A stretch of 64,000 bases of DNA. Origin: Mycolicibacterium rhodesiae NBB3 (GTDB taxonomy: Bacteria > Actinomycetota > Actinomycetes > Mycobacteriales > Mycobacteriaceae). The DNA lies in contig NC_016604.1 in the NCBI RefSeq assembly GCF_000230895.2, forward strand, positions 2,232,001 through 2,296,000, in the 5' to 3' direction. Positions 11,580-22,050 of this stretch are shown here, piece by piece; positions within the stretch are counted from its first letter, which is position 1, and each line of letters begins with the position of its first letter. The notes beneath the pieces were generated by a model. That model was not told where the DNA came from and ran no database searches. It saw nothing but the letters and a program-made list of their open reading frames with translations. A program made the position numbers and the translations under genes.

Positions 11580-12560
11580 ATGACCATCAAGAGCGTATCG
11601 GCGCTGGTGCTGGACGAGCTGGCGATTTTCGAGTTCGGCGTGATCTGCGAGGTCTTCGGTATCGATCGCTCCGCGGACGGCGTACCGAACTTCGACTTCA
11701 AGGTGTGCGGGCCCGAGGCGGGTAAGCCGCTGCGGACCTCTGTCGGGGCTACGATCATCCCCGATCACGGCCTTGACGACCTGGTGGGCGCCGACCTCGT
11801 GGCGATCCCCGCGATCGGTGGATCGGATTATCTGCCCGAAGCGCTCGAGGCCATCAAGGCGGCCGCAGATTCCGGTTCGATCATCCTGACGGTGTGCTCG
11901 GGAGCATTCGTCGCGGGTGCCGCCGGGCTACTCGACAACAGGCCGTGCACCACGCACTGGATGCACGCCGACGATCTCGCCCGCCAGTATCCGACTGCGA
12001 AGGTCGACCGCAACGTGCTGTTCGTCGACGACGGAAATCTGATCACCAGCGCGGGCACGGCGGCGGGTATCGACGCGTGCCTGCACCTGGTGCGTCGCGA
12101 ACTCGGCAGCGAAGTCACCAACAAGATCGCGCGCCGGATGGTGGTCCCGCCGCAGCGCGACGGCGGCCAACGGCAGTACATCGATCAACCGATTCCGGTG
12201 CGCTGCTCGGAACGCTTTGCGCCGCACCTGGACTGGATCCTGGCCAACCTCGACCAGCCGCACACTGTGGCCAGTCTGGCTGACCGGGCGCACATGTCGG
12301 GTCGCACGTTCGCGCGCAGGTTCGTCGAGGAGACCGGCCGCACACCGATGCAGTGGGTCACCGATCAGCGTGTGCTCTACGCGCGCACGCTGCTAGAGGA
12401 GACCGACCTGGACGTCGACCGCATCGCCGAGCGTTCCGGCTTCGGCACGGCCACGCTGCTGCGGCACCACTTCCGCCGGATCATCGGAGTGACTCCGTCG
12501 GACTACCGTCGCAGGTTCTGCTGCACGGGCTCCGATGACGAGGCCGCCGCCACCGCTTGA
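11580..12560 (+). CDS. GlxA-type AraC family transcriptional regulator
   Basis: A 326-residue two-domain regulator. Residues 1-170 form a DJ-1/PfpI-like (class I glutamine amidotransferase-like) domain with the nucleophile-elbow cysteine in LTVCSGAFV. Residues about 215-315 form the AraC DNA-binding domain with two helix-turn-helix units (VASLADRAHMSGRTFARRF and VDRIAERSGFGTATLLRHHF) and the terminal GVTPSDYRRRF motif. Proteins of this type respond to small metabolites; the ligand is unknown. Transcription starts away from the small membrane gene at 11508, which may be a target. Its end faces the cyclase gene with 3 bases between stops. Confidence 0.9.
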   Translation: MTIKSVSALVLDELAIFEFGVICEVFGIDRSADGVPNFDFKVCGPEAGKPLRTSVGATIIPDHGLDDLVGADLVAIPAIGGSDYLPEALEAIKAAADSGSIILTVCSGAFVAGAAGLLDNRPCTTHWMHADDLARQYPTAKVDRNVLFVDDGNLITSAGTAAGIDACLHLVRRELGSEVTNKIARRMVVPPQRDGGQRQYIDQPIPVRCSERFAPHLDWILANLDQPHTVASLADRAHMSGRTFARRFVEETGRTPMQWVTDQRVLYARTLLEETDLDVDRIAERSGFGTATLLRHHFRRIIGVTPSDYRRRFCCTGSDDEAAATA

Positions 12561-12563
12561 CGC

Positions 12564-13928
12564 CTAATCCCCCTCGCGCACAAGGGCGTACACCCGCCAG
12601 CGTCCCGGCACTCCTTTGAGGTCGTGCTCGCCACGGTCGTCGAATGCCTGTCGCGAACCGGTGACGATCTCACGGACCGTCGACGACACCAGCACCTCGC
12701 TGGGCCCCGCCAGCGCCGACACCCGCGCGCCGATGTGCACGGCCATTCCCGCGATGTCGTCGCCGCGCACCTCGACCTCACCCGCGTGGACTCCCACACG
12801 GACCTCGATGCCGAGCACCCCGACGGCATCGACGATCTTGGCCGCGCATTGAATGGCCGCACTGGGACTGGGGAACATCGCGACGAATCCGTCGCCGACG
12901 GTGTTCACCTCGATGCCGCGGAACCGCTCGAGTTCGCGACGGATCAGAGTGTCGTGGTTGTCGAGCAGGGCATGCCACCGGTCGTCACCGAGCGCGGCCG
13001 CGCGCTTGGTCGAACCGACGATGTCGGTGAAAACGATTGTGGTGAGCACTCGTTCGAACTCGGCGCCTCCGCGGATTCCCGTGATGAACTCTTCGATCTC
13101 GTCGATGATCGGTGCGCTGTCGCCGACCCAGTAGAGCGAGTCCGCGCCAGGCAGTTCGACGTAGCGGGCACCGTCGATGTGTTCAGCGAGATACCGTCCG
13201 TGACCGACCGGGACGAACGTGGTTTCCCTGCGATGCAGCACCAGCGTCGGCGCCGTGATGTGCGGCAGCTTGTCGCGCACGTCGGCCTCCGCGAGCGCCT
13301 GACTGGATCTGCGGGCCATGCTCGGCGATGCCGCGCGATTGCCCGCCGCGTCCCACCAGGTGCGGAAGGCGATGTCGTCGGCGACCGACGGGGCCAGGTG
13401 GGCGAGGACATCGAAACCCCGCTCGACGGCGTCGGGTTCGATCGCGACCGTCGTGAAGGGACTCGGCTCAGTCGCTCGCGACCCGACCTCGTAATCCGGT
13501 GCCCACAGCGCTCTCGCGGCGCCGTTGACGATCACCAGCTTGGACACGCGCTCCGGCCGGTCACCGGCCAGGAAGAGCGCGCTCATCGCGGAGAATCCCG
13601 TCGCGAAGATCGTCGCGTGCTCCGATCCGACCGCGTCCATCACTGCGACGACGTCCTCGGCCCAACAGGCGGGCGTGATCTTGTCGGCCCCGATCCGAGA
13701 CGACATCCCCATCCCGCGATGGTCGAACCTGATCAGCCTGCAGAACGACGACACCCGGCGATGAAATCGGTACATCGAGGGTTCGGCGTCGATGGAGTCG
13801 ATCGGGATGAACGGCCCCGGCATGACGACCACGTCGACGGGGCCATCGCCGAGTACCTGATACGCGATGTCCAAGTCGCCGCGCGATGCGTAGCGAGTCC
13901 GCGGCGCCCGCGAACCGGTCACAGCCAC
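12564..13928 (-). CDS. Alpha/beta hydrolase-adenylate/guanylate cyclase fusion
   Basis: A 454-residue fusion. Residues 1-270 form an alpha/beta hydrolase domain with the elbow ATGFSAMSA (serine kept, last glycine not). The position where a catalytic histidine is expected reads [11 protein letters not shown], a serine in place of histidine, so the domain may sense rather than catalyse. Residues 285-450 form a class III nucleotide cyclase domain with both metal aspartates (FTDIVGST and NTVGDGF). The usual transition-state NxxxR segment is read as VHIGARV. It would make cAMP (or cGMP) in the cytoplasm, possibly tuned by a hydrophobic ligand. It converges on the GlxA-type regulator. Confidence 0.88.
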   Translation of the reverse strand: MAVTGSRAPRTRYASRGDLDIAYQVLGDGPVDVVVMPGPFIPIDSIDAEPSMYRFHRRVSSFCRLIRFDHRGMGMSSRIGADKITPACWAEDVVAVMDAVGSEHATIFATGFSAMSALFLAGDRPERVSKLVIVNGAARALWAPDYEVGSRATEPSPFTTVAIEPDAVERGFDVLAHLAPSVADDIAFRTWWDAAGNRAASPSMARRSSQALAEADVRDKLPHITAPTLVLHRRETTFVPVGHGRYLAEHIDGARYVELPGADSLYWVGDSAPIIDEIEEFITGIRGGAEFERVLTTIVFTDIVGSTKRAAALGDDRWHALLDNHDTLIRRELERFRGIEVNTVGDGFVAMFPSPSAAIQCAAKIVDAVGVLGIEVRVGVHAGEVEVRGDDIAGMAVHIGARVSALAGPSEVLVSSTVREIVTGSRQAFDDRGEHDLKGVPGRWRVYALVREGD

Positions 13929-13941
13929 AGGACAAGGCTAG

Positions 13942-14811
13942 CTAGTCGCCCTCTCCCGCAAGCGCGAACCGTCCGTCCGCCGTCTGCTCGACGAGACCGT
14001 CGACCAGCAGCGAGTCCAGCGCACGATCCCGTTGCGCGGTGTCGGTGAGCCACGCCACGTCGAGCTGGGCTCGTGACACCGGAGAGTTGTTGCCGCGCAA
14101 CACATCCATCAGTCGACCGCGCACCTGGCGGTCGGTTCCGGCATACCGCTGGACGCGCCGGACGGTTTCGGTGGCCGCTGGAAACCCGTTGGACCGCCAT
14201 GCGCAGTCGCTCAACGGGCAGAGCCCGCACCGCGGCGTACGTGCTGTGCACACCGTCGCTCCGAGTTCCATCAGGGCAACCGAGAACACCGGTGCGTCGG
14301 GGCCATCGGGCAACAGGGCGGCGACGTCGTCGAGGTCGCGAACCGACGCAGGGGAGTCCGCGCGGCCGTGCACGACCCTGGCCACGACCCTGCGGACGTT
14401 GGTGTCGACGACGGGCACCCGCTGGCGGTAGGCGAAGCAGGCGACGGCGCGGGCGGTGTAGGCGCCGACCCCGGGAAGCGTCAACAGCGTCTCGACGTCG
14501 GAGGGCACCGCGTCGCCGTGTTCGGTGGCGATCACCGTCGCGCACTCGTGCAACCGTTTGGCCCGGCGCGGATAGCCGAGTTTCCCCCACGCACGCAGCA
14601 CATCGGCGGCCCCGGCGGCCGCGGTCGCCGATGGGGACGGCCAGCGTTCGATCCACGCCAGCCAGATCGGCTCGACGCGCGCGACAGGTGTCTGCTGCAG
14701 CATGAATTCGCTGACCAGGATCTGCCACGGAGACACGCCTGGGCGCCGCCAGGCCAGGTCGCGCTGCTCCCTCCGATACCAATCGAGCAGCTGAGGCACA
14801 ATGTCGGTCAT
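13942..14811 (-). CDS. mutY: A/G-specific adenine glycosylase MutY
   Basis: A 289-residue base-excision glycosylase that removes adenine opposite 8-oxoguanine. The N-terminal WQILVSEFMLQQTPV segment contains the catalytic glutamate. The helix-hairpin-helix LPGVGAYTARAVACFAY is followed by VDTNVRRV with the catalytic aspartate. The four-cysteine [4Fe-4S] loop lies in TVCTARTPRCGLCPLSDC. The C-terminal part is short and matches other mycobacterial MutY. ATG 14811 is the best start: the conserved core begins within a few residues. This start overlaps the canB start on the other strand. Confidence 0.93.
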   Translation of the reverse strand: MTDIVPQLLDWYRREQRDLAWRRPGVSPWQILVSEFMLQQTPVARVEPIWLAWIERWPSPSATAAAGAADVLRAWGKLGYPRRAKRLHECATVIATEHGDAVPSDVETLLTLPGVGAYTARAVACFAYRQRVPVVDTNVRRVVARVVHGRADSPASVRDLDDVAALLPDGPDAPVFSVALMELGATVCTARTPRCGLCPLSDCAWRSNGFPAATETVRRVQRYAGTDRQVRGRLMDVLRGNNSPVSRAQLDVAWLTDTAQRDRALDSLLVDGLVEQTADGRFALAGEGD

Positions 14812-15430
14812 GCCCAACACCAGCCCAATGACCGCATGGAAAGCACTCAAAGAGGGTAACGAGCGATTCGTCGCGGGCCGGCCCGAGCACCCGAGCCAGG
14901 GCATCGAGCATCGCGCCAGCCTGACCGCGGCGCAGAAGCCGATCGCTGCGGTGTTCGGCTGTGGTGACAGCCGGGTTGCCGCCGAAATAATCTTCGACCA
15001 GGGACTCGGCGACATGTTCGTGGTCCGCACCGCCGGTCATGTCATCGATTCGGCGGTGCTCGGCTCCATCGAGTTCGCGGTAACCGTGCTCAACGTGCCG
15101 CTGATCGTCGTCCTCGGTCACGACAGCTGCGGCGCGGTGAAGGCATCCCTGGCGGCGCTCGACGAGGGCGTGGTGCCCGGCGGCTACGTGCGTGACATCG
15201 TCGAGCGGGTGATGCCGTCGATCCTGGCCGGCCGCCGTGAGGGCTTGAGCAGGGTCGACGAATTCGAGGCCAGGCACGTGACCGAGACCGGGGCGCAGTT
15301 GATGGCGCGTTCGACGGCCATCGCCGAACGGGTGGCCTCGGGAGACCTCGCGATCGTCGGCCTCACCTACCAGCTGTCCGACGGACGGGCGGTTTTGCGG
15401 GATCATCTCGGAGACATCGGCGAAAGCTGA
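14810..15430 (+). CDS. canB: Beta-carbonic anhydrase CanB
   Basis: A 206-residue beta-class carbonic anhydrase. Zinc ligands are the Cys of GCGDSRVAAE, and the His and Cys of LGHDSCGAV; the Asp-Arg dyad is in GDSR. It interconverts CO2 and bicarbonate. The ATG at 14810 gives the M. tuberculosis-like N-terminus MPNTSPMTAWKALKEGNERF; another ATG at 14801 would add three residues. Its start codon overlaps that of mutY on the opposite strand by two bases within the palindrome CATG. The 60 bases after the stop contain nothing notable. Confidence 0.95.
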   Translation: MPNTSPMTAWKALKEGNERFVAGRPEHPSQGIEHRASLTAAQKPIAAVFGCGDSRVAAEIIFDQGLGDMFVVRTAGHVIDSAVLGSIEFAVTVLNVPLIVVLGHDSCGAVKASLAALDEGVVPGGYVRDIVERVMPSILAGRREGLSRVDEFEARHVTETGAQLMARSTAIAERVASGDLAIVGLTYQLSDGRAVLRDHLGDIGES

Positions 15431-15490
15431 CGGGCGACACGCCGGACGACCTCGGACAATTGGGCATGACCTGGCCTTACCGTTTGATTT

Positions 15491-16258
15491 GTGTTGGATC
15501 TAGAACCGCAGGGCCCACTACCCACGCAGATTTACTGGCGCCGTAGAGCGCTGGCGCTCGGAGTCGCGGCGGTAGTGATCGGCGTGATCGCAACGCTCGT
15601 TGTCGTCGTCGTGCAGATGACGTCGGGCTCCGGCGGCACCGAGAACACCAGCGCCGAACAGTCGGCCGCGCCTGCTGCGGCTCCTCCGACGCCGCTGCCG
15701 GGTGAGAACCCCGAAGTCAAGACGCCGATACAGCCGCCGCCGCAGAACGCGCCGCCGCCCACCGCGACACCGACGGCCGCCGTCACGCCGCCGCCCGTTC
15801 TCAACGAGGGCGACGACTGCCCGGATTCGACACTGGCCGTCAAGGGCATCACGAACCAGCCGCAGTACGTCGTCGGCGATCAGCCGAAGTTCACCATGGT
15901 CGTCACGAACATCGGTCTTGTCGCGTGCAAGCGCGATGTGGGCGCGGCGGTCCTGGCCGCGTACGTCTACGGGCTGGACAACGCGCGGCTGTGGTCGAAC
16001 CTGGACTGCGCGCCGTCGAATGAGACGCTGGTGAAGACGTTCCAGCCCGGCGAGCAGGTGACGACGGAGGTGACCTGGACCGGCATGAGCTCGGCGCCGA
16101 GTTGTCCGCTGCCGCGGCAGCCGATCGGGCCGGGGACGTACAACCTGGTGGTCCAGTTGGGCAACCTGCGCTCGGCGACCGTTCCGTTCATGCTCGCCCA
16201 GCCCGCCCCGGCCCCACCACCCGCTGAGGGCGCGCCGCCGCCCGCTGCGGTCGGCTAA
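15491..16258 (+). CDS. Single-pass membrane protein with proline-rich linker (Rv3587c-like)
   Basis: A 255-residue protein: a short cytoplasmic N-terminus, one membrane helix (about residues 20-45), a low-complexity Pro/Ala/Thr linker (about 60-105), then an extracytoplasmic domain (about 110-235) with cysteine residues (ECDCP-type pairs at about 113, 147, 175 and 198). Another Pro/Ala tail ends the protein. It occupies the place of Rv3587c next to canB and disA. Function unknown. GTG 15491 is the start. Its stop shares bases with the convergent disA stop (CTAA at 16255-16258). Confidence 0.8.
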   Translation: MLDLEPQGPLPTQIYWRRRALALGVAAVVIGVIATLVVVVVQMTSGSGGTENTSAEQSAAPAAAPPTPLPGENPEVKTPIQPPPQNAPPPTATPTAAVTPPPVLNEGDDCPDSTLAVKGITNQPQYVVGDQPKFTMVVTNIGLVACKRDVGAAVLAAYVYGLDNARLWSNLDCAPSNETLVKTFQPGEQVTTEVTWTGMSSAPSCPLPRQPIGPGTYNLVVQLGNLRSATVPFMLAQPAPAPPPAEGAPPPAAVG

Positions 16259-17373
16259 GCCAGCCGGTCGGCGATCGTCGATTCCGCCAACTGCGACAGG
16301 CCTTCTCGGATGTGGCGCGCCCACATCGATCCGATGCCCTCGACGTTCTGCAGATCGCTGGCACTGGCTGCCAACAGGCCCTGCAGCGACCCGAACGAGC
16401 GCACCAACAGGTCCACGTGAGCGAACTGCAACCGTGGAATGCCCGCCATGGCGCGGTAGCCGCGCGAACTCATCGCGGAGTCTTGCGCCTCGGCCGTCGA
16501 TGGGTAGCCGTAAACCCTTGCCAGCACGGTGAAGTCGAGTAGCTCGTTGTCGGAGAGCTGGTCCAGTTCCTCAAGCGTTGCGCTCACCTGCGCTGCGGTC
16601 GGCGGGTCCGGGTTGGCGTGATAGTCGCGCACGATCAGCTCCCGCGCGGTGTCGTTGTCGCCGACCAATTCCTCCAGCTGCAACCGCAACTGGCGCCCGT
16701 CGGTTCCGAGTTCGACCACATCGGAATCGATTTCGAGGCTGATACGCCTGACCATTTCCAGCCGCTGCACCAGTGTCATCACATCGCGCAGCGTGACGAA
16801 GTCCTCGATCTCGGCCGTCGACAGCTGCCTGCTGACCTCGTCGAGACGGGTCTTGTAACGCTCCAGCGTGTCGATGGTCTGGTTGGCTCGCGAGAGGATG
16901 GTTGCCGAGTCGGGGATCACGTGACGCTCGCCGGCCACGTAGACGGTCACGATGCTCATCGAGTGACTCACCGAGATCACCGGGTAGCCGGTCTGGATCG
17001 CCGTACGTTCGGCGGACCGGTGCCGGGTGCCCGATTCCTCGGTGGGTATCGACGGGTCGGGCACCAGCTGGACGTTGGCACGGAGGATGCGGCTGCCGTC
17101 GCTGGAAAGGACGACAGCGCCGTCCATCTTCGACAGCTCGCGCAGGCGCGTCGGTGCGTAACGGACGTCGAGCGAGAAGCCGCCGTCGCAGATCGCCTCG
17201 ACACTGTCGTCGTAGCCGACGAGGATCAGGGCGCCGGTGCGGCCGCGCAGGATTCGCTCCAGCCCGTCGCGCAGCGCTGTCCCGGGAGCAAGTCGGGCGA
17301 TCGTCTCCCGCAGTGTCGGCCGGGCCAGCTGCACTACGGTGCGGCTCGACCTGCCCCCCGCCTTAACGGCCAT
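16255..17373 (-). CDS. disA: Diadenylate cyclase DisA (DNA integrity scanning)
   Basis: A 372-residue protein that makes c-di-AMP from two ATP. The N-terminal DAC domain carries the DGA motif (KMDGAVVLS, about residue 85) and the RHR motif ([12 protein letters not shown], about residue 120). A central helical linker leads to a C-terminal helix-hairpin-helix domain ([17 protein letters not shown]) that binds branched DNA. ATG 17373 starts 10 bases after the radA stop, so radA and disA form an operon. This arrangement links genome surveillance to cyclic-di-AMP signalling, as in other actinobacteria. Confidence 0.97.
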   Translation of the reverse strand: MAVKAGGRSSRTVVQLARPTLRETIARLAPGTALRDGLERILRGRTGALILVGYDDSVEAICDGGFSLDVRYAPTRLRELSKMDGAVVLSSDGSRILRANVQLVPDPSIPTEESGTRHRSAERTAIQTGYPVISVSHSMSIVTVYVAGERHVIPDSATILSRANQTIDTLERYKTRLDEVSRQLSTAEIEDFVTLRDVMTLVQRLEMVRRISLEIDSDVVELGTDGRQLRLQLEELVGDNDTARELIVRDYHANPDPPTAAQVSATLEELDQLSDNELLDFTVLARVYGYPSTAEAQDSAMSSRGYRAMAGIPRLQFAHVDLLVRSFGSLQGLLAASASDLQNVEGIGSMWARHIREGLSQLAESTIADRLA

Positions 17374-17383
17374 CGCTGTCCTC

Positions 17384-18766
17384 CTAGGATCGGCCGTTAT
17401 TCTGCGCGATTTCCCGCAGCACCCGCAACGCCGAGCCGATGTCGTCCGCCGGAATCGCACGCAGCCCAGCAGGCACGGCGCTCACCCCCGGTGGCACGAC
17501 GGCCGAGGTGAAACCGAGCCGGGCGGCCTCGGCCAGACGTCGATCCATACCCGTGACGCGGCGCAGATCGCCTGCCAGACCCACCTCGCCGATAGCCACC
17601 GCAGCTGCGGGCATCGGCAGGTCCATGCACGACGATGCGATCGCAAGCGCCACCGCGAGATCCGCGGACGGATCGGTCAGCCGCATACCGCCGACGGTGG
17701 ACAGGTAGATGTCGTTGGCGCCGACCGGCAACGTCGCCCGCTTCTCCAGCACCGCGGTGATCATGGCGGCGCGCGAGGAGTCGATACCGCTGACCGCCCG
17801 CCGCGGCGACCCGCTGGCGGGCGAACCGATGAGTGCCTGGACCTCGCCGATGAGCGGCCGCTTGCCGTCGAGCGCAACCGTGACGGCCGTTCCCGACACC
17901 GGTTTGGGACGCTGATCGCGAAACAAGCCGGAAGGATCGGACACACACTCGATTCCGTTGTCGTGCAACAAAAAACAACCGACCTCGTCGGCGGCGCCGA
18001 AACGATTCTTGACGCCGCGAACCATGCGGAGCGACGACTGGCGGTCGCCCTCGAAGTGCAGGACGACATCGACCAGGTGCTCCAGCGAGCGCGGGCCCGC
18101 GATCGCGCCGTCCTTGGTGACGTGTCCGACGAGGATCATCGCGACCCCAGAGGTCTTGGCGGCCATCGTCAGTGCCGTGGTGACCGCGCGCACCTGAGTG
18201 ACGCCGCCGGTGACGCCCTCGGCCTCGGTGGTGGACATGGTCTGGACCGAGTCGACGACGACGAGGCCGGGCCGCACCTCGTCGATATGGCCGAGCACTA
18301 TCTGCAGATCCGATTCGGCGGCCAGGTAGAGCTCGTCGTGTGTGCAGCCGGTGCGTTCGGCCCGCATCCGGATCTGGCCCGCCGATTCCTCACCGGAGAG
18401 ATACAGCGAGCGCTTGCCCGACGCCGCCCAGCGGTGCGCGACCTCGAGCAGCAGGGTCGACTTGCCGACTCCCGGGTCACCGGCGAGCAGCGTCACCGAA
18501 CCGGGGACCACCCCGCCGCCGAGCACGCGATCGAGTTCGGTGATGCCGGTGTGGATGTGGCGGGTGCGGCCGGGATCGATCGAGCTGATCGGGACCGCAG
18601 GCGAGGTCGGCGCGACCGCACGCCGAATCGCTGAGCCGTTGACCGCGGAGAGCACCGCGACTTCGTCAACCGTGCCCCAGGTGCCGCAGTCAGAGCAGCG
18701 GCCGACCCATTTGGCGGTGACGTGGTGGCACTCCGAGCAGCGATACTGCGAACGCGCCTTGGCCAC
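17384..18766 (-). CDS. radA: DNA repair protein RadA (Sms)
   Basis: A 460-residue RecA-related branch-migration helicase. The N-terminal C4 zinc finger is CSEC...CSDC (residues 9-30). The Walker A motif is GDPGVGKST (about residue 100), followed by the RadA-specific KNRFG motif ([13 protein letters not shown]) and a C-terminal Lon-like domain. The GTG at 18766 is the start because the zinc finger follows directly. It is upstream of disA in a two-gene operon. It converts recombination intermediates during repair. Confidence 0.97.
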   Translation of the reverse strand: MAKARSQYRCSECHHVTAKWVGRCSDCGTWGTVDEVAVLSAVNGSAIRRAVAPTSPAVPISSIDPGRTRHIHTGITELDRVLGGGVVPGSVTLLAGDPGVGKSTLLLEVAHRWAASGKRSLYLSGEESAGQIRMRAERTGCTHDELYLAAESDLQIVLGHIDEVRPGLVVVDSVQTMSTTEAEGVTGGVTQVRAVTTALTMAAKTSGVAMILVGHVTKDGAIAGPRSLEHLVDVVLHFEGDRQSSLRMVRGVKNRFGAADEVGCFLLHDNGIECVSDPSGLFRDQRPKPVSGTAVTVALDGKRPLIGEVQALIGSPASGSPRRAVSGIDSSRAAMITAVLEKRATLPVGANDIYLSTVGGMRLTDPSADLAVALAIASSCMDLPMPAAAVAIGEVGLAGDLRRVTGMDRRLAEAARLGFTSAVVPPGVSAVPAGLRAIPADDIGSALRVLREIAQNNGRS

Positions 18767-18834
18767 GAGGTGACGGTAGCGGCATGGACCGACAGAAAGT
18801 CCGTGGTGACGCGCCGTGTCGCGGAGTTGTGCGG

Positions 18835-19398
18835 TCAGTGACCGCCTTCGCCGCCGCCCCCGTGGCCTGCGTTTCCGCCGTCGTCGCGCCGGGGGCTTCC
18901 CCCTGCCGAAATCGGGACGGCGACAGTGCCCTCACCGCCGCTTTCGAACTTGAAGGTGAAGTTATAGGTCAACCCGTTGGTGATCGGCTTCGACAACGCG
19001 ACCTTCGCGTCCGCGGCCTCAGACGTCTCGACGCTTTCCAACGCCTTGGTTTGCCCGTCAGGGGCACCGACGACGAGCGTCCCGGACGCAGGCAGTGTGG
19101 TGTCGCCGGTCAGAGTCACCGTTCCGACGTCAGAGGTGATCGAGACCAGCTTGTCGCTGACGTCCGGAGAGTCGTTGGAGGCGACGAACAGCAGTTCGAC
19201 ATCGCTGCCCGGCTGGATGTAATCGGTCGTCTGCGTGGCCCGTAGGTGGGCGTTGCGGACCGCGATATTCCCGATGTTGGCACTGGTGCCGTTCACCGCG
19301 GGTTCCTGGGTGGCGGTCTGGGAAACCTGTCCGGCCCCACAGCCGCTCAGCGCCAAGGCCGCAGCCAGTCCACAGGCGGCCAGTTTGAAGCGGTCCAC
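18835..19398 (-). CDS. lpqE: Lipoprotein LpqE
   Basis: A 187-residue lipoprotein with signal peptide and lipobox LALSGC (Cys about residue 20). The mature part is a beta-rich domain ([22 protein letters not shown]...) reminiscent of the PCuAC/DUF461 copper-chaperone fold, but without an evident H(M)x10Mx21HxM copper motif. The tail is Gly/His/Asp-rich ([12 protein letters not shown]) and could bind metal loosely. Position beside carD and radA matches M. tuberculosis Rv3584. GTG 19398 is the start. It diverges from carD, with 239 bases between them. Confidence 0.88.
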   Translation of the reverse strand: MDRFKLAACGLAAALALSGCGAGQVSQTATQEPAVNGTSANIGNIAVRNAHLRATQTTDYIQPGSDVELLFVASNDSPDVSDKLVSITSDVGTVTLTGDTTLPASGTLVVGAPDGQTKALESVETSEAADAKVALSKPITNGLTYNFTFKFESGGEGTVAVPISAGGSPRRDDGGNAGHGGGGEGGH

Positions 19399-19568
19399 AC
19401 GTGCCTCCTGCTCGACGGGCTGTGCATTCGACTATGGACTGTAGTAGGTGCTCGTGGCAGGCGGTAGCTGAGGGCCGGTGCACGGTCCGCTGATTTGGCG
19501 ATGGCAGCAGCGTGTTGCACGTATTTGGTGGCCTGTCAACCCCTAGTCTTCACTTGCAGTGCCCCTGA

Positions 19569-20126
<558 letters not shown>

Positions 20127-20143
20127 AGGCTGCGTACTCGCTG

Positions 20144-20629
20144 ATGACGGCGGCGAGCCTGCCCCGAGTCGGGCTCGGAACCGACGTGCATCCGGTCGAG
20201 GCTGGTAGGCCCTGTTGGTTGTTGTGTCTGTCGTTCGCCGACGCTGACGGCTGCGCAGGACATTCCGACGGCGATGTCGCCGCTCACGCGCTGTGCGATG
20301 CGCTGCTGTCCGCCGCCGGGCTCGGAGATCTCGGCGAGGTCTTCGGCACCGGACGCCCCGAATGGCGCGACGTGAGCGGAGCGGACATGCTGCGGCACGT
20401 GCGTGGCCTGCTGGCGGCCGAGGGGTTCCGGGTCGGCAATGCCGCCGTACAAGTGATCGGCAATCGGCCGAAGGTCGGTCCTCGCCGTGCGGAGGCGCAG
20501 ACGTTGCTGTCCGAACTCGTCGGCGCACCGGTATCGGTTTCGGCGACGACGACCGACGGCCTCGGACTGACCGGTAGGGGTGAAGGTTTGGCCGCGATCG
20601 CGACGGCACTGGTGATTCCGCCCGAATAA
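20144..20629 (+). CDS. ispF: 2-C-methyl-D-erythritol 2,4-cyclodiphosphate synthase
   Basis: A 161-residue MEP-pathway enzyme (fifth step of isoprenoid precursor synthesis). Metal ligands Asp and His are in GTDVHPVE near residue 13, and the third ligand is in [13 protein letters not shown]. The C-terminal [17 protein letters not shown] motif forms the CDP-binding part. The start ATG 20144 is 17 bases after carD. The ispD gene that normally precedes it, and whose product acts two steps earlier, is absent here, so this organism must encode IspD elsewhere or as a different arrangement. Confidence 0.95.
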   Translation: MTAASLPRVGLGTDVHPVEAGRPCWLLCLSFADADGCAGHSDGDVAAHALCDALLSAAGLGDLGEVFGTGRPEWRDVSGADMLRHVRGLLAAEGFRVGNAAVQVIGNRPKVGPRRAEAQTLLSELVGAPVSVSATTTDGLGLTGRGEGLAAIATALVIPPE

Positions 20630-20649
20630 GCCCGGTAAGCTGGCCCGTC

Positions 20650-22050
20650 GTGACCGACCTGCGGCTATACGACACGATGACGGGCGCCGTCCGCGACTTC
20701 GTGCCGGTGCGTCCCGGTCACGTATCGATCTATCTCTGCGGTGCCACCGTTCAGGGTCTGCCCCACATCGGGCACGTCCGCAGTGGAGTGGCGTTCGACG
20801 TGCTTCGACGCTGGCTGATCGCCAAGGACTACGACGTCGCTTTCATCCGCAATGTCACCGACATCGACGACAAGATCCTCAACAAGGCCGCAGATGCGGG
20901 CCGGCCGTGGTGGGAGTGGGCCGCCACCTACGAGCGGGCGTTCTCGGCCGCCTACGACGCGCTGGGCGTGCTTCCGCCGTCTGCTGAACCGCGCGCCACC
21001 GGCCACATCACCCAGATCATCGAGCTCATCGAGCGGCTGATCGAGCGCGGGCACGCCTATACCGGTGGTGGTGACGTCTACTTCAACGTGCTGAGCCTGT
21101 CCGACTACGGAAAGCTCTCCGGCCACCGGATCGACGACGTGCATCAGGGCGAGGGCGTCGCCACCGGTAAGCGCGACGAGCGCGACTTCACGCTGTGGAA
21201 GGGTGCGAAGCCCGGCGAGCCGTCGTGGCCGACGCCGTGGGGGCGCGGTCGTCCGGGCTGGCACACCGAATGCGTGGCCATGTGCGAGGCCTACCTGGGC
21301 GCCGAGTTCGACATCCACGCAGGCGGTATGGACCTCGTGTTCCCGCACCATGAAAACGAGATCGCGCAGGCCGAGGCGGCCGGTGATCCGTTCGCCCGGT
21401 TCTGGCTGCACAACGGCTGGGTGACCATGGGCGGCGAGAAGATGAGCAAGTCACTGGGCAATGTCCTGGCCATACCGGCTGTGCTGCAACGGGTTCGGGC
21501 CGCAGAGCTGCGCTACTACCTTGGTAGCGCGCACTACCGGTCGATGCTGGAGTTCAGCGAGACCGCGCTGCAGGACGCCGCGAAGGCCTACACGGGGATC
21601 GAGGACTTCCTGCACCGCGTGCGTAACCGGGTCGGCGCTGTGGCGCTGGGGTCGTGGACACCGAAATTCGCTGCGGCCCTTGACGACGACCTTGCGGTGC
21701 CGATCGCGCTGGCCGAGGTCCATGCCGCCCGAGCAGAGGGAAACCGCGCGCTGGACGCCGGCGACCACGAGACGGCTCTGGCGCAGGCGATGTCGATCCG
21801 GACCATGATGGGCATCCTCGGCGCTGACCCACTCGACGAGCGCTGGGAGTCCAAGGACGAGACGTCGGCCGCCCTCGCGGCCGTCGACGTGCTCGTGCAG
21901 GCCGAAGTGGCTCGCCGAGCGGATGCCCGGGATCGGCGGGACTGGGCGGAGGCCGACGCGATCCGCGATCGCCTCAAGGAGGCCGGGATCGAGGTCACCG
22001 ATACCGGCGACGGGCCACAGTGGTCGCTGCTGGACGGCTACACCAAGTAA
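20650..22050 (+). CDS. cysS: Cysteine--tRNA ligase
   Basis: A 466-residue class I synthetase. The HIGH motif is in [10 protein letters not shown], and KMSKS is in [11 protein letters not shown]. The zinc site uses Cys in YLCGATVQG, Cys in HTECVAM, and the HHENE histidines. GTG 20650 is the start, 20 bases after ispF. It overlaps the following rlmB by one base (TAATG), so ispF-cysS-rlmB behave as one operon. Confidence 0.97.
   Translation: MTDLRLYDTMTGAVRDFVPVRPGHVSIYLCGATVQGLPHIGHVRSGVAFDVLRRWLIAKDYDVAFIRNVTDIDDKILNKAADAGRPWWEWAATYERAFSAAYDALGVLPPSAEPRATGHITQIIELIERLIERGHAYTGGGDVYFNVLSLSDYGKLSGHRIDDVHQGEGVATGKRDERDFTLWKGAKPGEPSWPTPWGRGRPGWHTECVAMCEAYLGAEFDIHAGGMDLVFPHHENEIAQAEAAGDPFARFWLHNGWVTMGGEKMSKSLGNVLAIPAVLQRVRAAELRYYLGSAHYRSMLEFSETALQDAAKAYTGIEDFLHRVRNRVGAVALGSWTPKFAAALDDDLAVPIALAEVHAARAEGNRALDAGDHETALAQAMSIRTMMGILGADPLDERWESKDETSAALAAVDVLVQAEVARRADARDRRDWAEADAIRDRLKEAGIEVTDTGDGPQWSLLDGYTK

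Noticed and set aside
12624..14048. A 474-codon plus-strand frame opposite the cyclase fusion.
   Set aside because: The cyclase and hydrolase motifs are on the minus strand; this frame is a shadow of codon bias.
17237..18634. A 465-codon plus-strand frame opposite radA/disA.
   Set aside because: RadA and DisA are certain on the minus strand. The plus frame has no domain.
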